From CADEDH01 sp047974625 (GTDB taxonomy: Bacteria; Actinomycetota; Acidimicrobiia; Acidimicrobiales; SZUA-35), in contig JBKECK010000019.1 in assembly GCA_047974625.1 (NCBI GenBank), positions 92,344-156,343 of the forward strand: a stretch of DNA of 64,000 bases. Reading direction: 5' to 3'. Position 1 is the first letter of the stretch. The number at the start of each line of letters is the position of its first letter. Below the pieces are notes generated by a model. It had not been told where the DNA came from, did no database searches, and saw nothing but the letters and a program-made list of their open reading frames with translations. Made by a program: the position numbers and the translations under genes. Shown piece after piece: positions 49,599-57,042 of the stretch.

Positions 49599-50443
49599 CC
49601 GCACGAACTGCTCGACTCGTCCTCGGCGTCGCCGTGCCCCTCGCCCTAGTGGCCATGGGCGCGGTGGTGGCGGTGTGGGCCAACGCCGGGCCCGATCCCC
49701 TGGCCACCCACTTCACCTTCCGAGGCGACCCCGACGACACCATGAGCCGTACCGCTTTCCTCGCCCTCACCCTGGGCGGCACGGCCATCGGGCTGGTGGG
49801 AGCGACGGTGACCGCCTGGTGGGGGCGGCGCTGGCCGGTGACCACCTGGATGACCATCGCCGGCACCACCACCCTGGTGGGCGCCACCTTCGCCGCCACC
49901 GGTCTGGTCACGACCTGGAGCCAGCGGGGCGTCACGTCCTGGACCGACGCCCGGCTCTCCCCCCTCTCCGCCCTGGCGGTGCTGGTGGTCTCGCTCGGTG
50001 CCGGCGTGGGAGCGGCCCGGGCCGCCCGGGACCTCCGGGTCGACCCACCGCCGACCCTCGACCCGTCCACCGCTCCCACCCTCGCCCTCCAGCCAGCCGA
50101 GCGGGTGGTGTGGACTGGCCACCTGGCCATCCGGTGGCAGGTCATCGCGGCCGGCCTCCTCCTGGTGGCGGTGGTGATGGCCGGCCTGCTCGCCTCGCCG
50201 TGGGCCTTCGTCGGTGTGGTGCTGCCGTTGGTCATGCTGGTGTTGGCCTCCGTGACGGTCTGGATCGACCGCGACGGCCTGACCGTGCACTACGGGGTGG
50301 TGCCCGTGGTCTCGACCCACATCGCCCTGGACCGCATCGTCCGGGCCGAGGTGATCGACGTCCGGCCGTCGGAATGGGGCGGCTGGGGCTACCGGGGCAG
50401 CGTCACCGCCTTCGGTCGGGCCGCCACCGCCGGGCCGGTGTGA
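49595..50443 (+). CDS. DUF1648-domain membrane protein, C-terminus apparently truncated
   Basis: 282 residues. About six helices; DUF1648 region near residue 30-50 (DPLATHFTFRGDPDDTMSRT). The C-terminal soluble part starts IDRDGLTVHYGVV and reaches SEWGGWGYRGSV, then stops after AFGRAATAGPV. Family members continue for roughly 25-40 residues after the GWG-(Y/W)-R block with a strand-rich end, so this copy seems shortened. Translation is coupled to the GntR gene. Confidence 0.7.
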   Translation: MTARTARLVLGVAVPLALVAMGAVVAVWANAGPDPLATHFTFRGDPDDTMSRTAFLALTLGGTAIGLVGATVTAWWGRRWPVTTWMTIAGTTTLVGATFAATGLVTTWSQRGVTSWTDARLSPLSALAVLVVSLGAGVGAARAARDLRVDPPPTLDPSTAPTLALQPAERVVWTGHLAIRWQVIAAGLLLVAVVMAGLLASPWAFVGVVLPLVMLVLASVTVWIDRDGLTVHYGVVPVVSTHIALDRIVRAEVIDVRPSEWGGWGYRGSVTAFGRAATAGPV

Positions 50444-50494
50444 CCGTGGTCGCCGGCTCGACCATCGCCCGGTGGGGCTGCCAGGCTGGCCACC

Positions 50495-51796
50495 ATGAGC
50501 TGGAACTTCGAGACCGATCCCGACTACCAGGCCGAACTCGACTGGGTCCGCGACTTCGTCGACACCGAGATCCTCCCCCTCGATCACGTCATCGCCTCCC
50601 CCTACGACCTCAAGGATCCGATCCGCCAGGAGCTGATCCCGCCGTTGCAGGAGAAGGTCAGGGAACGGGGTCTGTGGGCCTGCCATCTCGGCCCGGACCT
50701 GGGCGGCCCGGGCTACGGCCAGGTGAAGCTCGGCCTGCTCAACGAGATCCTGGGCACCGCCAAGTGTGGGCCGATGGTGTTCGGCTGCCAGGCCCCCGAC
50801 TCGGGCAACAGCGAGATCCTGGCCCACTACGGCACCGATTCGCAGAAGAAGGAGTTCCTGGAGCCCCTGCTGCGCAACGACATGGTCTCCTGCTTCTCGA
50901 TGACCGAGCCCCAGGGCGGGGCCGACCCGAAGGTGTTCACCACCCGGGCCGAGCTGGACGGGGACGAGTGGGTCATCAACGGGGAGAAGTGGTTCTCGTC
51001 CAACGCCCGCTACGCCGACTTCTTCATCGTCATGGCCGTCACCGACCCCGACAACCCGCCCTACCAGCAGATGTCGATGTTCCTCGTGCCCGCCGACACC
51101 CCGGGGATCGACATCATGCGCAACGTCGCCCTCGGCTACCAGGCCGATCGGGAGGGCAGCCACGCCTACATGGCCTACCGCGACGTCCGGGTCCCGAAGG
51201 AGAACATGCTCGGTGACCGGGGTGGGGCGTTCGTCGTGGCCCAGACCCGCCTCGGCGGAGGCCGCATCCATCACGCCATGCGCACTGTCGGCCAGGTGTC
51301 GAAGGCGTTCGAGATGCTGTGCGAGCGGGCGGTCAGCCGCCACACCCAGGGGGAGATGCTGGGCCGCAAGCAGATGGTCCAGGACATGGTGGCCCAGTCG
51401 TGGATCGACATCGAGTGCTTCCGGCTGCTGGTACTCCAGACCGCCTGGAAGATCGACCGCTACCAGGACTACAAGCGGGTCCGCAAGGACATCTCGGCCG
51501 TCAAGGCCCTCATGCCCCGCGTCTACCACGACGTGGCCGCCCGGGCTCTGCAGATCCACGGCTCCCTCGGCGTCTCCAACGAGATGCCCTTCGCCGGCAT
51601 GGTCATCGAGTCGTTCCACATGGGCCTGGCCGACGGCCCCACCGAGGTCCACAAGGCCACCCTGGCCCGCCTCCTGCTCTCGGAGAGCACCCCCACCGAC
51701 GGGATGTTCCCGACCCAGCACACCCTCGCCCTGCGGGAGCAGGCCCGGGCCCGGTTCGCCGACGTCCTCGACCAGCAGGTCCTGGAGGAGATCTGA
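50495..51796 (+). CDS. Acyl-CoA dehydrogenase
   Basis: 433 residues. Substrate/FAD motifs CFSMTEPQGGADPKVFTTRA and NGEKWFSSNARYADFFIVMA, and C-terminal LQIHGSLGVSNEMPFAGMVI. The length and the sequence SWNFETDPDYQAELDWVRDF at the start resemble a long-chain or uncharacterised FadE group. Oxidises an acyl-CoA and reduces ETF. ATG 50495; CAGGCT stands seven bases upstream. No operon partners: the next gene is convergent. Confidence 0.88.
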   Translation: MSWNFETDPDYQAELDWVRDFVDTEILPLDHVIASPYDLKDPIRQELIPPLQEKVRERGLWACHLGPDLGGPGYGQVKLGLLNEILGTAKCGPMVFGCQAPDSGNSEILAHYGTDSQKKEFLEPLLRNDMVSCFSMTEPQGGADPKVFTTRAELDGDEWVINGEKWFSSNARYADFFIVMAVTDPDNPPYQQMSMFLVPADTPGIDIMRNVALGYQADREGSHAYMAYRDVRVPKENMLGDRGGAFVVAQTRLGGGRIHHAMRTVGQVSKAFEMLCERAVSRHTQGEMLGRKQMVQDMVAQSWIDIECFRLLVLQTAWKIDRYQDYKRVRKDISAVKALMPRVYHDVAARALQIHGSLGVSNEMPFAGMVIESFHMGLADGPTEVHKATLARLLLSESTPTDGMFPTQHTLALREQARARFADVLDQQVLEEI

Positions 51797-51815
51797 TCCG
51801 TCCCCCAGTCGGTCA

Positions 51816-51837
51816 CGCCCCCGGACCACCCGGGGCG
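51816..51837. terminator. Hairpin between convergent genes
   Basis: CGCCCCCGG, loop ACCA, CCCGGGGCG: eight of nine positions pair. It lies between the acyl-CoA dehydrogenase stop (51796) and the queF stop (51859). Confidence 0.5.
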
Positions 51838-51858
51838 CGGGCCCGACGGGGCGGTGGG

Positions 51859-52329
51859 TCAGCCGCGACCGCGGTAGGGCGCGACCCCCTGATCGGGCAG
51901 CCAGAGCCCGGCCGGGAGTTCACCCGACTGCCAGAACACGTCGATGGGGATGCCGCCCCGGGGATACCAGTAGCCGCCGATGCGGAGCATGCGGGGACCC
52001 AGCTCGTCCACCAGGCGCCGACCGATGGCCACCGTGCAGTCCTCGTGGAACGCCCCGTGGTTCCGGAACGAGCCCAGGTACAGCTTCAGGGACTTCGATT
52101 CGACCAACCAGGCGTCGGGCACGTAGTCGATGACCAGGTGGGCGAAATCGGGCTGTCCGGTCACCGGGCAGAGGGAGGTGAACTCGGGTGCGGTGAACCG
52201 GGCCACGTAGTCGGTGTCGGGGTGGGGGTTGGGCACCCGTTCCAGGGTGGCCTCCGCGGGGGAGGCCGAGGTCTCGGTGGCCTGACCCAGCTGGGTCAGG
52301 CCGTCCACGGCGGCGTCAGAACCGGTCAT
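51859..52329 (-). CDS. queF: NADPH-dependent 7-cyano-7-deazaguanine reductase
   Basis: 156 residues, short QueF type. Catalytic Cys54 in TSLCPVTGQPDF, the QueF motif ESKSLKLYL, and FRNHGAFHEDC with the conserved Glu/His. It reduces preQ0 to preQ1 with NADPH in queuosine biosynthesis. No other queuosine genes lie in the window. ATG at 52329; TACCCT is seven bases upstream, so the mRNA may be leaderless. Confidence 0.93.
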   Translation of the reverse strand: MTGSDAAVDGLTQLGQATETSASPAEATLERVPNPHPDTDYVARFTAPEFTSLCPVTGQPDFAHLVIDYVPDAWLVESKSLKLYLGSFRNHGAFHEDCTVAIGRRLVDELGPRMLRIGGYWYPRGGIPIDVFWQSGELPAGLWLPDQGVAPYRGRG

Positions 52330-52336
52330 CGGCCCC

Positions 52337-52342
52337 AGGGTA
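52337..52342 (-). promoter_or_regulatory. Candidate -10 (TACCCT) of queF
   Basis: On the minus strand TACCCT, seven bases, then ATG 52329; no Shine-Dalgarno sequence. Confidence 0.4.
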
Positions 52343-52387
52343 GGGCGGCCGGGGTGATCCACCGTGGCCGCCGGAGGGCGGGGAGGT

Positions 52388-53614
52388 TCAGCAGCCGATG
52401 CCCAGCCAGAGGGGGATGGCGCGGCCGGTGCCGGCCACCCGGGCGCGACCGCCGACGTTGAGCTCGGCCGAGCCTCCACCGTCGAACTTGATCAGGTCCT
52501 CGTAGCCGTTCGCCTGAGCCCACCAGATCAGCCCACCCGAGTTGAGGCCGGTGGTGGTGCCAAAGGCCAGGAGGTTGGTGGTCTTGCCGAAGGCAACGAA
52601 ACTGTGGCGGAGGGTGTAGTGGGTGTAGTCGTCGGTGGGCACCCTCGGCCAGCCGTCCCACACCTGGCCGTTGACCAGGAGGGGGATGCCGGCGGCCGCC
52701 CACCGCCACTCCGACGGGTTGTCGACCGGGGGTGGGGCGTAGCCGGCGTCGGCCGGCAGCCACATCCGCCAGCTCTCCAGGACCCGGTCCCCCTTGGCCT
52801 CCAGGTTGGAGTTCAGGTTGGTGATCGTCGGATAAGGGTAGGTGCGTTCGACGTCGGGGCCGTTGGGGCGGATGCGCTCGCCGAACACGCCCCGGTCGTC
52901 GCGGTTGTAGCTGCCGGGGAGCTGCTGGCCGTCGATCACCGCGAACCCGATGGGGACCGGGGTCCGGGAGTCGGCCGGGGTCAACCAGTTGCCGTTGATC
53001 GAGGCCACCGAGCAGCGGGCACGACTGGCCCGGAAGTCGACCCGGCTGTAGTCGACCAGGAGGAACTGGCCGCCGGGCAGGGAGTGGGTCTCGTACCCCT
53101 CGGTGGCCAGGGTGGCCCTGTCCGGGTCGGTGAACAGTGACCAGTGGGTCCCGGTGCGGAGCTGGAATTCGGCTGATTCGGAAAACAGCAGCATCAGATC
53201 GCCCCGGTTGACGAGGCCCCGGTTCAGCCGGTCGAGCCAGTAGCCGAAACCGTCCGGGTCGGGTGGGCGGCACATCACGTTGGCGTAGACGAGGTTGAGG
53301 AAGCCGCCGTTGTCGACGCGGCCGTAGCGGGCTTCGAACTCGGCCGAGCGTTCGAACAGGTACGACATCGACCCGAGGGAGAGCCCGGCCCGCATCTGGC
53401 CCAGCCAGTAGGCCTGGCCCACCGGATCGGGCTGGCGCAGGAAGTAGGCCTGGTAGAGACGCCAGCTGCGGGCGTCGAGGGCGGAGCCCTCCACCGTGGC
53501 CGCGTACGCAGCGTCGGGCGCACCGATGGTGCACGACGCCGCGGCCGCCGGGGCGGGGCTGACGAACGGACCGACGGTGAGGGCAGCGATCAGCACCAGG
53601 CAGGCCAGGGTCAC
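52388..53614 (-). CDS. Secreted DUF4214 and phosphodiester glycosidase (NAGPA-like) protein
   Basis: 408 residues. Signal peptide about 1-26 (hydrophobic, ending PAPAAAA). DUF4214 repeats follow at about 50-160: YQAYFLRQPDPVGQAYWLGQ and LVYANVMCRPPDPDGFGYWL are the two copies. The C-terminal NAGPA-like domain (about 185-408) has SVASINGNWL near the start, and EDLIKFDGGGSAELNVGG near residue 375, the DGGGS motif of phosphodiester glycosidases. Probably acts on cell-envelope glycans. GTG 53614; a basic stretch RRRGSRARA lies just upstream in frame, so an earlier non-canonical start is possible. Confidence 0.75.
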   Translation of the reverse strand: MTLACLVLIAALTVGPFVSPAPAAAASCTIGAPDAAYAATVEGSALDARSWRLYQAYFLRQPDPVGQAYWLGQMRAGLSLGSMSYLFERSAEFEARYGRVDNGGFLNLVYANVMCRPPDPDGFGYWLDRLNRGLVNRGDLMLLFSESAEFQLRTGTHWSLFTDPDRATLATEGYETHSLPGGQFLLVDYSRVDFRASRARCSVASINGNWLTPADSRTPVPIGFAVIDGQQLPGSYNRDDRGVFGERIRPNGPDVERTYPYPTITNLNSNLEAKGDRVLESWRMWLPADAGYAPPPVDNPSEWRWAAAGIPLLVNGQVWDGWPRVPTDDYTHYTLRHSFVAFGKTTNLLAFGTTTGLNSGGLIWWAQANGYEDLIKFDGGGSAELNVGGRARVAGTGRAIPLWLGIGC

Positions 53615-53725
53615 GGCCCGGGCTCTGGACCCGCGCCGCCGACTCGTCGGACCCGTACGACCGGTGGTTGAGACAGGGGTGTCGATGGTGCGGGTTGTCG
53701 ACCGGTCGATTCCGGTGGTTCACCC

Positions 53726-53771
53726 GAATGGTCCGATCGGACCATTCCCCGATTGGATCACCACCAATCGG
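53726..53771. promoter_or_regulatory. 22-bp perfect palindrome next to a second inverted repeat
   Basis: AATGGTCCGATCGGACCATT (53727-53746) is extended by one more pair on each side, giving 22 self-complementary bases. Two bases later CCGATTGG-N7-CCAATCGG (53749-53771) forms a second perfect inverted repeat. Located downstream of the PPOX stop and about 110 bases upstream of the secreted glycosidase start. Confidence 0.6.
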
Positions 53772-53804
53772 ACCACACGCCCATCGCCGGTGGGGACGGC
53801 CGAC

Positions 53805-54224
53805 CTACAGGCCGACGCTGACCACATGGCACGGCACGATGGTGACCCGGACGTTGGGTTCCTCCAGAGTGTGCTCGGCCAACCAGAAGTCGGCCTCGGC
53901 CCCCTGGTAGGGGACGACGAGCTGGTGTCTAGCCTCGTCACTGACGGTCCGCTCCGCGCTGGCCGTCCCGTCGATCCGGACGTACGATCCGCCGTGGGGG
54001 GCGAGGACCAGCAGGGACACGTCGGGCCGTTTCCGGATATGGCGCACCTTCAGCGACCGGGGCGAGCAGCTCAGCCACACCGTGTCGCCGTCGAGGGCGA
54101 ACCACACCACAGACTGGGAGATCCGGCCGTCGACGGTGTGCGTGGCGAGCACCGCGTGCAGGTGTCGGGTCAGGAAGGCGCGAACATCGTCGGTGAAGAC
54201 ACACCCGTCGGGGTCACCGGTCAC
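53805..54224 (-). CDS. Pyridoxamine 5'-phosphate oxidase-like (FMN/F420 split-barrel) protein
   Basis: 139 residues, one split-barrel domain: FLTRHLHAVLATHTVDGRIS, VWFALDGDTVWLSCSPRSLK and VRHIRKRPDVSLLVL, the usual R-K-N/R-P segment. Actinobacterial members (PPOX class, often called F420-dependent) bind FMN or F420 or heme; cofactor unknown here. GTG 54224 with TACCGT seven bases upstream. Confidence 0.8.
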   Translation of the reverse strand: MTGDPDGCVFTDDVRAFLTRHLHAVLATHTVDGRISQSVVWFALDGDTVWLSCSPRSLKVRHIRKRPDVSLLVLAPHGGSYVRIDGTASAERTVSDEARHQLVVPYQGAEADFWLAEHTLEEPNVRVTIVPCHVVSVGL

Positions 54225-54231
54225 ACCGCCG

Positions 54232-54237
54232 ACGGTA
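54232..54237 (-). promoter_or_regulatory. Candidate -10 (TACCGT) of the PPOX gene
   Basis: Minus-strand TACCGT, seven bases, then GTG 54224. Confidence 0.4.
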
Positions 54238-54341
54238 CCGCGACCGTGGGGGGTCGGAAAATCACTCCCTCCGGTACGGGCCCCACCTCCCTGTGGACGG
54301 GCCGGGTGGAGCCGTACGGACCGGGTGGGTCACCATGGGCC

Positions 54342-55295
54342 ATGCCCGACCCAGATGCCCACCGGCCACCCCATCCCGATCCGGTCGACGATCCGACCCC
54401 CGCCGTGAACCGACGGGTCCTCCTGGCCGGCCGGGGCGACGGCCCGATCACCGAGGCCCTGTTCCGGGTGGACGAGACCGCCGTGCCCGAGCCCGGCCCC
54501 GGCGACGTGGTGGTCCGCAACGTCTACCTGTCGTGCGATCCGTACCTGGTGGGCCGGATCCACACCGTCTTCCCGCTCGACGAGCCCGTGACCGCCCGGG
54601 TGGTCGGTGTGGTGGCCGCCTCGGCCAATCCGGCCTGGCCCCCGGGCACGGTGGTCTGGGGTTTCCTAGGGTGGGAGCTGTACACCCTGGTGCCCGGGGC
54701 CGCGGGCCTGGAACGGGTGGACCTCGACGCCGGCCCGATCTCCTACGCCATCTCGGTGCTCGGGATGCCGGGTCTGACCGCCTACGTGGGCATGGTCGAT
54801 CTGGGCCGGCCCGTTCCCGGCGACACCGTGTACGTGTCCTCCGCGGCGGGGGCGGTGGGGTCGATCGCCGGACAGCTGGCCCGCCTGGCCGGAGCCCGGG
54901 TAGTAGGAAGCGCCGGATCGGAGGCCAAGTGCCGCTACGTGGAGGAGGAGCTCGGGTTCGACGCCTGTTTCAACCGGCGTACCGTGGAGGTGGGCGACGG
55001 CCTCGACCGACACTGCCCCGACGGCATCGACGTGTACTTCGACAATGTGGGCGGGGCCACGCTCGATGCGGTGCTGGCCCGGCTCAACCCCCACGCCCGG
55101 ATCCCCGTGTGCGGTCAGATCTCCACCTACTCCGAAGCCGGCCCGGGGTTGACCAACATCATGGCCATGCTCCGCCAGCGGGCCACCATGACCGGGTTCT
55201 CGATCTACGACCACACCCACCGGCTGCCCGAGTTCCGGGCCAGGATGGGTCGCTGGCTGGCCGACGGGGCCGTGGTGTACCACCAGGACATCTAG
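54342..55295 (+). CDS. NADP-dependent MDR oxidoreductase (leukotriene B4 12-hydroxydehydrogenase type) with an internal amber stop
   Basis: 317 residues to the TAG at 55293. Typical start VNRRVLLAGRGDGPITEALF and NVYLSCDPYLVGRI; NADPH motif VYVSSAAGAVGSIAGQLARL, GIDVYFDNVGGATLDAVL, CGQISTYSEAGPGLTNIM and the end MGRWLADGAVVYHQDI. In relatives the chain continues with about 30 more residues. The same frame after the TAG reads VGIDAVPTVFVGMLGGAGTG and GKRLVQVG to TGA at 55398, which matches that missing tail. So a nonsense mutation has probably removed the last 34 residues. Confidence 0.78.
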   Translation: MPDPDAHRPPHPDPVDDPTPAVNRRVLLAGRGDGPITEALFRVDETAVPEPGPGDVVVRNVYLSCDPYLVGRIHTVFPLDEPVTARVVGVVAASANPAWPPGTVVWGFLGWELYTLVPGAAGLERVDLDAGPISYAISVLGMPGLTAYVGMVDLGRPVPGDTVYVSSAAGAVGSIAGQLARLAGARVVGSAGSEAKCRYVEEELGFDACFNRRTVEVGDGLDRHCPDGIDVYFDNVGGATLDAVLARLNPHARIPVCGQISTYSEAGPGLTNIMAMLRQRATMTGFSIYDHTHRLPEFRARMGRWLADGAVVYHQDI

Positions 55296-55553
55296 GTGGG
55301 CATCGACGCCGTGCCCACCGTCTTCGTCGGCATGTTGGGCGGCGCCGGCACCGGTAAACGACTCGTCCAGGTTGGACCGGACCCTACCCTGACCGGGTGA
55401 TGCCCGGGCCCCGCACCCCACCGATCTGAGGTAGATCCGAGCATTCGGAGTACTATTAACGTATATGAACGCATATTATCGAACCGGTGGGGCCGGGCTC
55501 ATTTGGGTCAGGGCCGTTGACGATGCTGGGGTTCGAGTCGGGGGGAACCACCG
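55296..55553. other. Tail homology of the MDR gene, then promoter region of the DUF2786 gene
   Basis: 55296-55400 is the in-frame continuation of the MDR reductase after its amber codon. 55440-55490 is AT-rich and contains ATATG-AACG-CATAT (55463-55476), a perfect 5-bp inverted repeat with a possible TACTAT/TATTAA -10 before it. Confidence 0.5.
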
Positions 55554-56873
55554 ATGACCCGGCCGCGGCGAGGGCGGACGGCCCCACCCGACGTCGATGA
55601 CCTGCTGGCCGCCGTGTGTTCCGCGCCACCGGGGGCTCCGATCCCGCCCCGTCTCCTTGCTCTACTCGAGGGCCGACCACCCGGCCGGGTGGCGGCCCGC
55701 CTGGAACGACGACTGGACGTCGGCCTGGACCACCTGTGGCGCTCCGGTTGGCGACCGGGGGAGGTGATCCGCCAGGTCCGGCGCGCCGGGTCGAAACGGG
55801 CGGCCACGCTGGCCCGAACCGCGATCGCCGTCGACCACGCCCGGCGGGATCCCGGCACCGTCCACCCCCGGTGGCAGGCCCACCTGGACGGTCTGGACCT
55901 GCCCCCGGTGACCCCCGACGGGCCCGGCACCCGGCCCGGCTGGTTGGCAGGCCCCGAGCTGGCGCACTGGATGGGCCGCGACGGAGCGTGGCCGGTGGTG
56001 TTGACAGCCGCGGCCGAAACGGTCCGGGTCGTGGCCCAGCTGGGTCCGCTCGAGGTGCTGATCCCGCCCCCGGGCGCACCGTCGGGCACCGCCTCGATGG
56101 TCGATCTCGCCGGCGAGGAAGCCTCCCCGGTACTGGCCAAGGTCCGTCAACTGCTGGCCCAGGCCGAATCCACCCCCTACGCGGCCGAGGCGGAGACGTT
56201 CACGGCCAAGGCCCAGGAGCTGATGGCCCGCCACTCCATCGACGAGGCCCTGGTCTGGGCCCGGGCCGACGGCTCGGGGCGGCCGATCTCGGTTCGGCTC
56301 CCCATCGACGATCCCTACGCCAAGGCCAAGGTGAGCCTACTGGCCGTGGTCTCGGCGGCGTCACGGTGCCAGACCGTCAGCCTCGAACCCTACGGGCTGG
56401 CCACCGTGGTCGGCTTCCGTTCCGACGTCTTCTTCTGCGAGACGCTGTACACCTCGTTACTGGTCCAGGCCCAGCGCGAGCTGGAACAGGTGGGCGCTGC
56501 CGCCGGGGCCGGCGACCGGCGCCGGAGCCGGGGGTACCGGTCGTCGTTCCTCCACGCCTACGCCCAGCGGATCGGGGTGCGCCTGGACGAGGTCAACCGC
56601 CGGATCGAGGACGAGGTCGGGCGCGACATCGGCGACGCCGCCGGCCCGGGCGTCGGGCCCGGAGGGCAGCTGTTGCCGGTGCTGGCCGAGCGGAGCCAGG
56701 CGGTGCAGCAGGCCGTGGTGGAGCGGTTCCCCCATCTGACACGGTCTCGAGCCACGATGGTCACCGACCGGCACGGATGGCTGGCCGGTCAGGCCGCGGC
56801 CGATCGGGCCGAACTCAACCCCACCCGTCTCGGCTCATCCCCCGACGGAAGTACACCCAGGGCCCTACCGTAG
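55554..56873 (+). CDS. DUF2786-domain protein
   Basis: 439 residues. The DUF2786 motif is at about 195-235: VLAKVRQLLAQAESTPYAAE followed by AETFTAKAQELMARHSID. N-terminal 180 residues are Arg/Pro-rich and helical. The C-terminal half has FCETLYTSLLVQAQRELEQV and RSSFLHAYAQRIGVRLDEVN, found in long actinobacterial members. Function unknown. ATG 55554 with GGGGGAA upstream. Confidence 0.8.
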   Translation: MTRPRRGRTAPPDVDDLLAAVCSAPPGAPIPPRLLALLEGRPPGRVAARLERRLDVGLDHLWRSGWRPGEVIRQVRRAGSKRAATLARTAIAVDHARRDPGTVHPRWQAHLDGLDLPPVTPDGPGTRPGWLAGPELAHWMGRDGAWPVVLTAAAETVRVVAQLGPLEVLIPPPGAPSGTASMVDLAGEEASPVLAKVRQLLAQAESTPYAAEAETFTAKAQELMARHSIDEALVWARADGSGRPISVRLPIDDPYAKAKVSLLAVVSAASRCQTVSLEPYGLATVVGFRSDVFFCETLYTSLLVQAQRELEQVGAAAGAGDRRRSRGYRSSFLHAYAQRIGVRLDEVNRRIEDEVGRDIGDAAGPGVGPGGQLLPVLAERSQAVQQAVVERFPHLTRSRATMVTDRHGWLAGQAAADRAELNPTRLGSSPDGSTPRALP

Positions 56874-57029
56874 GCCGACGGGCCCCCTTCCGCGGGTGAA
56901 CCGCCGTAGCCCAGTTGGGTAGCCACACCCAACCGGGCTGGCCGACTCGGCCGGGCGGCGCCTGGGCGGCCATACCCAAATCGGCCCCGCTGGCGGGTCG
57001 GTGTAACCCGAACGGCGGGAGGGCCCGGG

Positions 57030-57035
57030 TAGGTT
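57030..57035 (+). promoter_or_regulatory. Candidate -10 (TAGGTT) of the aminotransferase gene
   Basis: TAGGTT, seven bases, ATG 57043; no Shine-Dalgarno sequence. Confidence 0.4.
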
Positions 57036-57042
57036 CCGAACG

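Noticed and set aside
49646..51829. 727-residue open frame on the minus strand
   Set aside because: Antisense to the DUF1648 and acyl-CoA dehydrogenase genes; no motif found.
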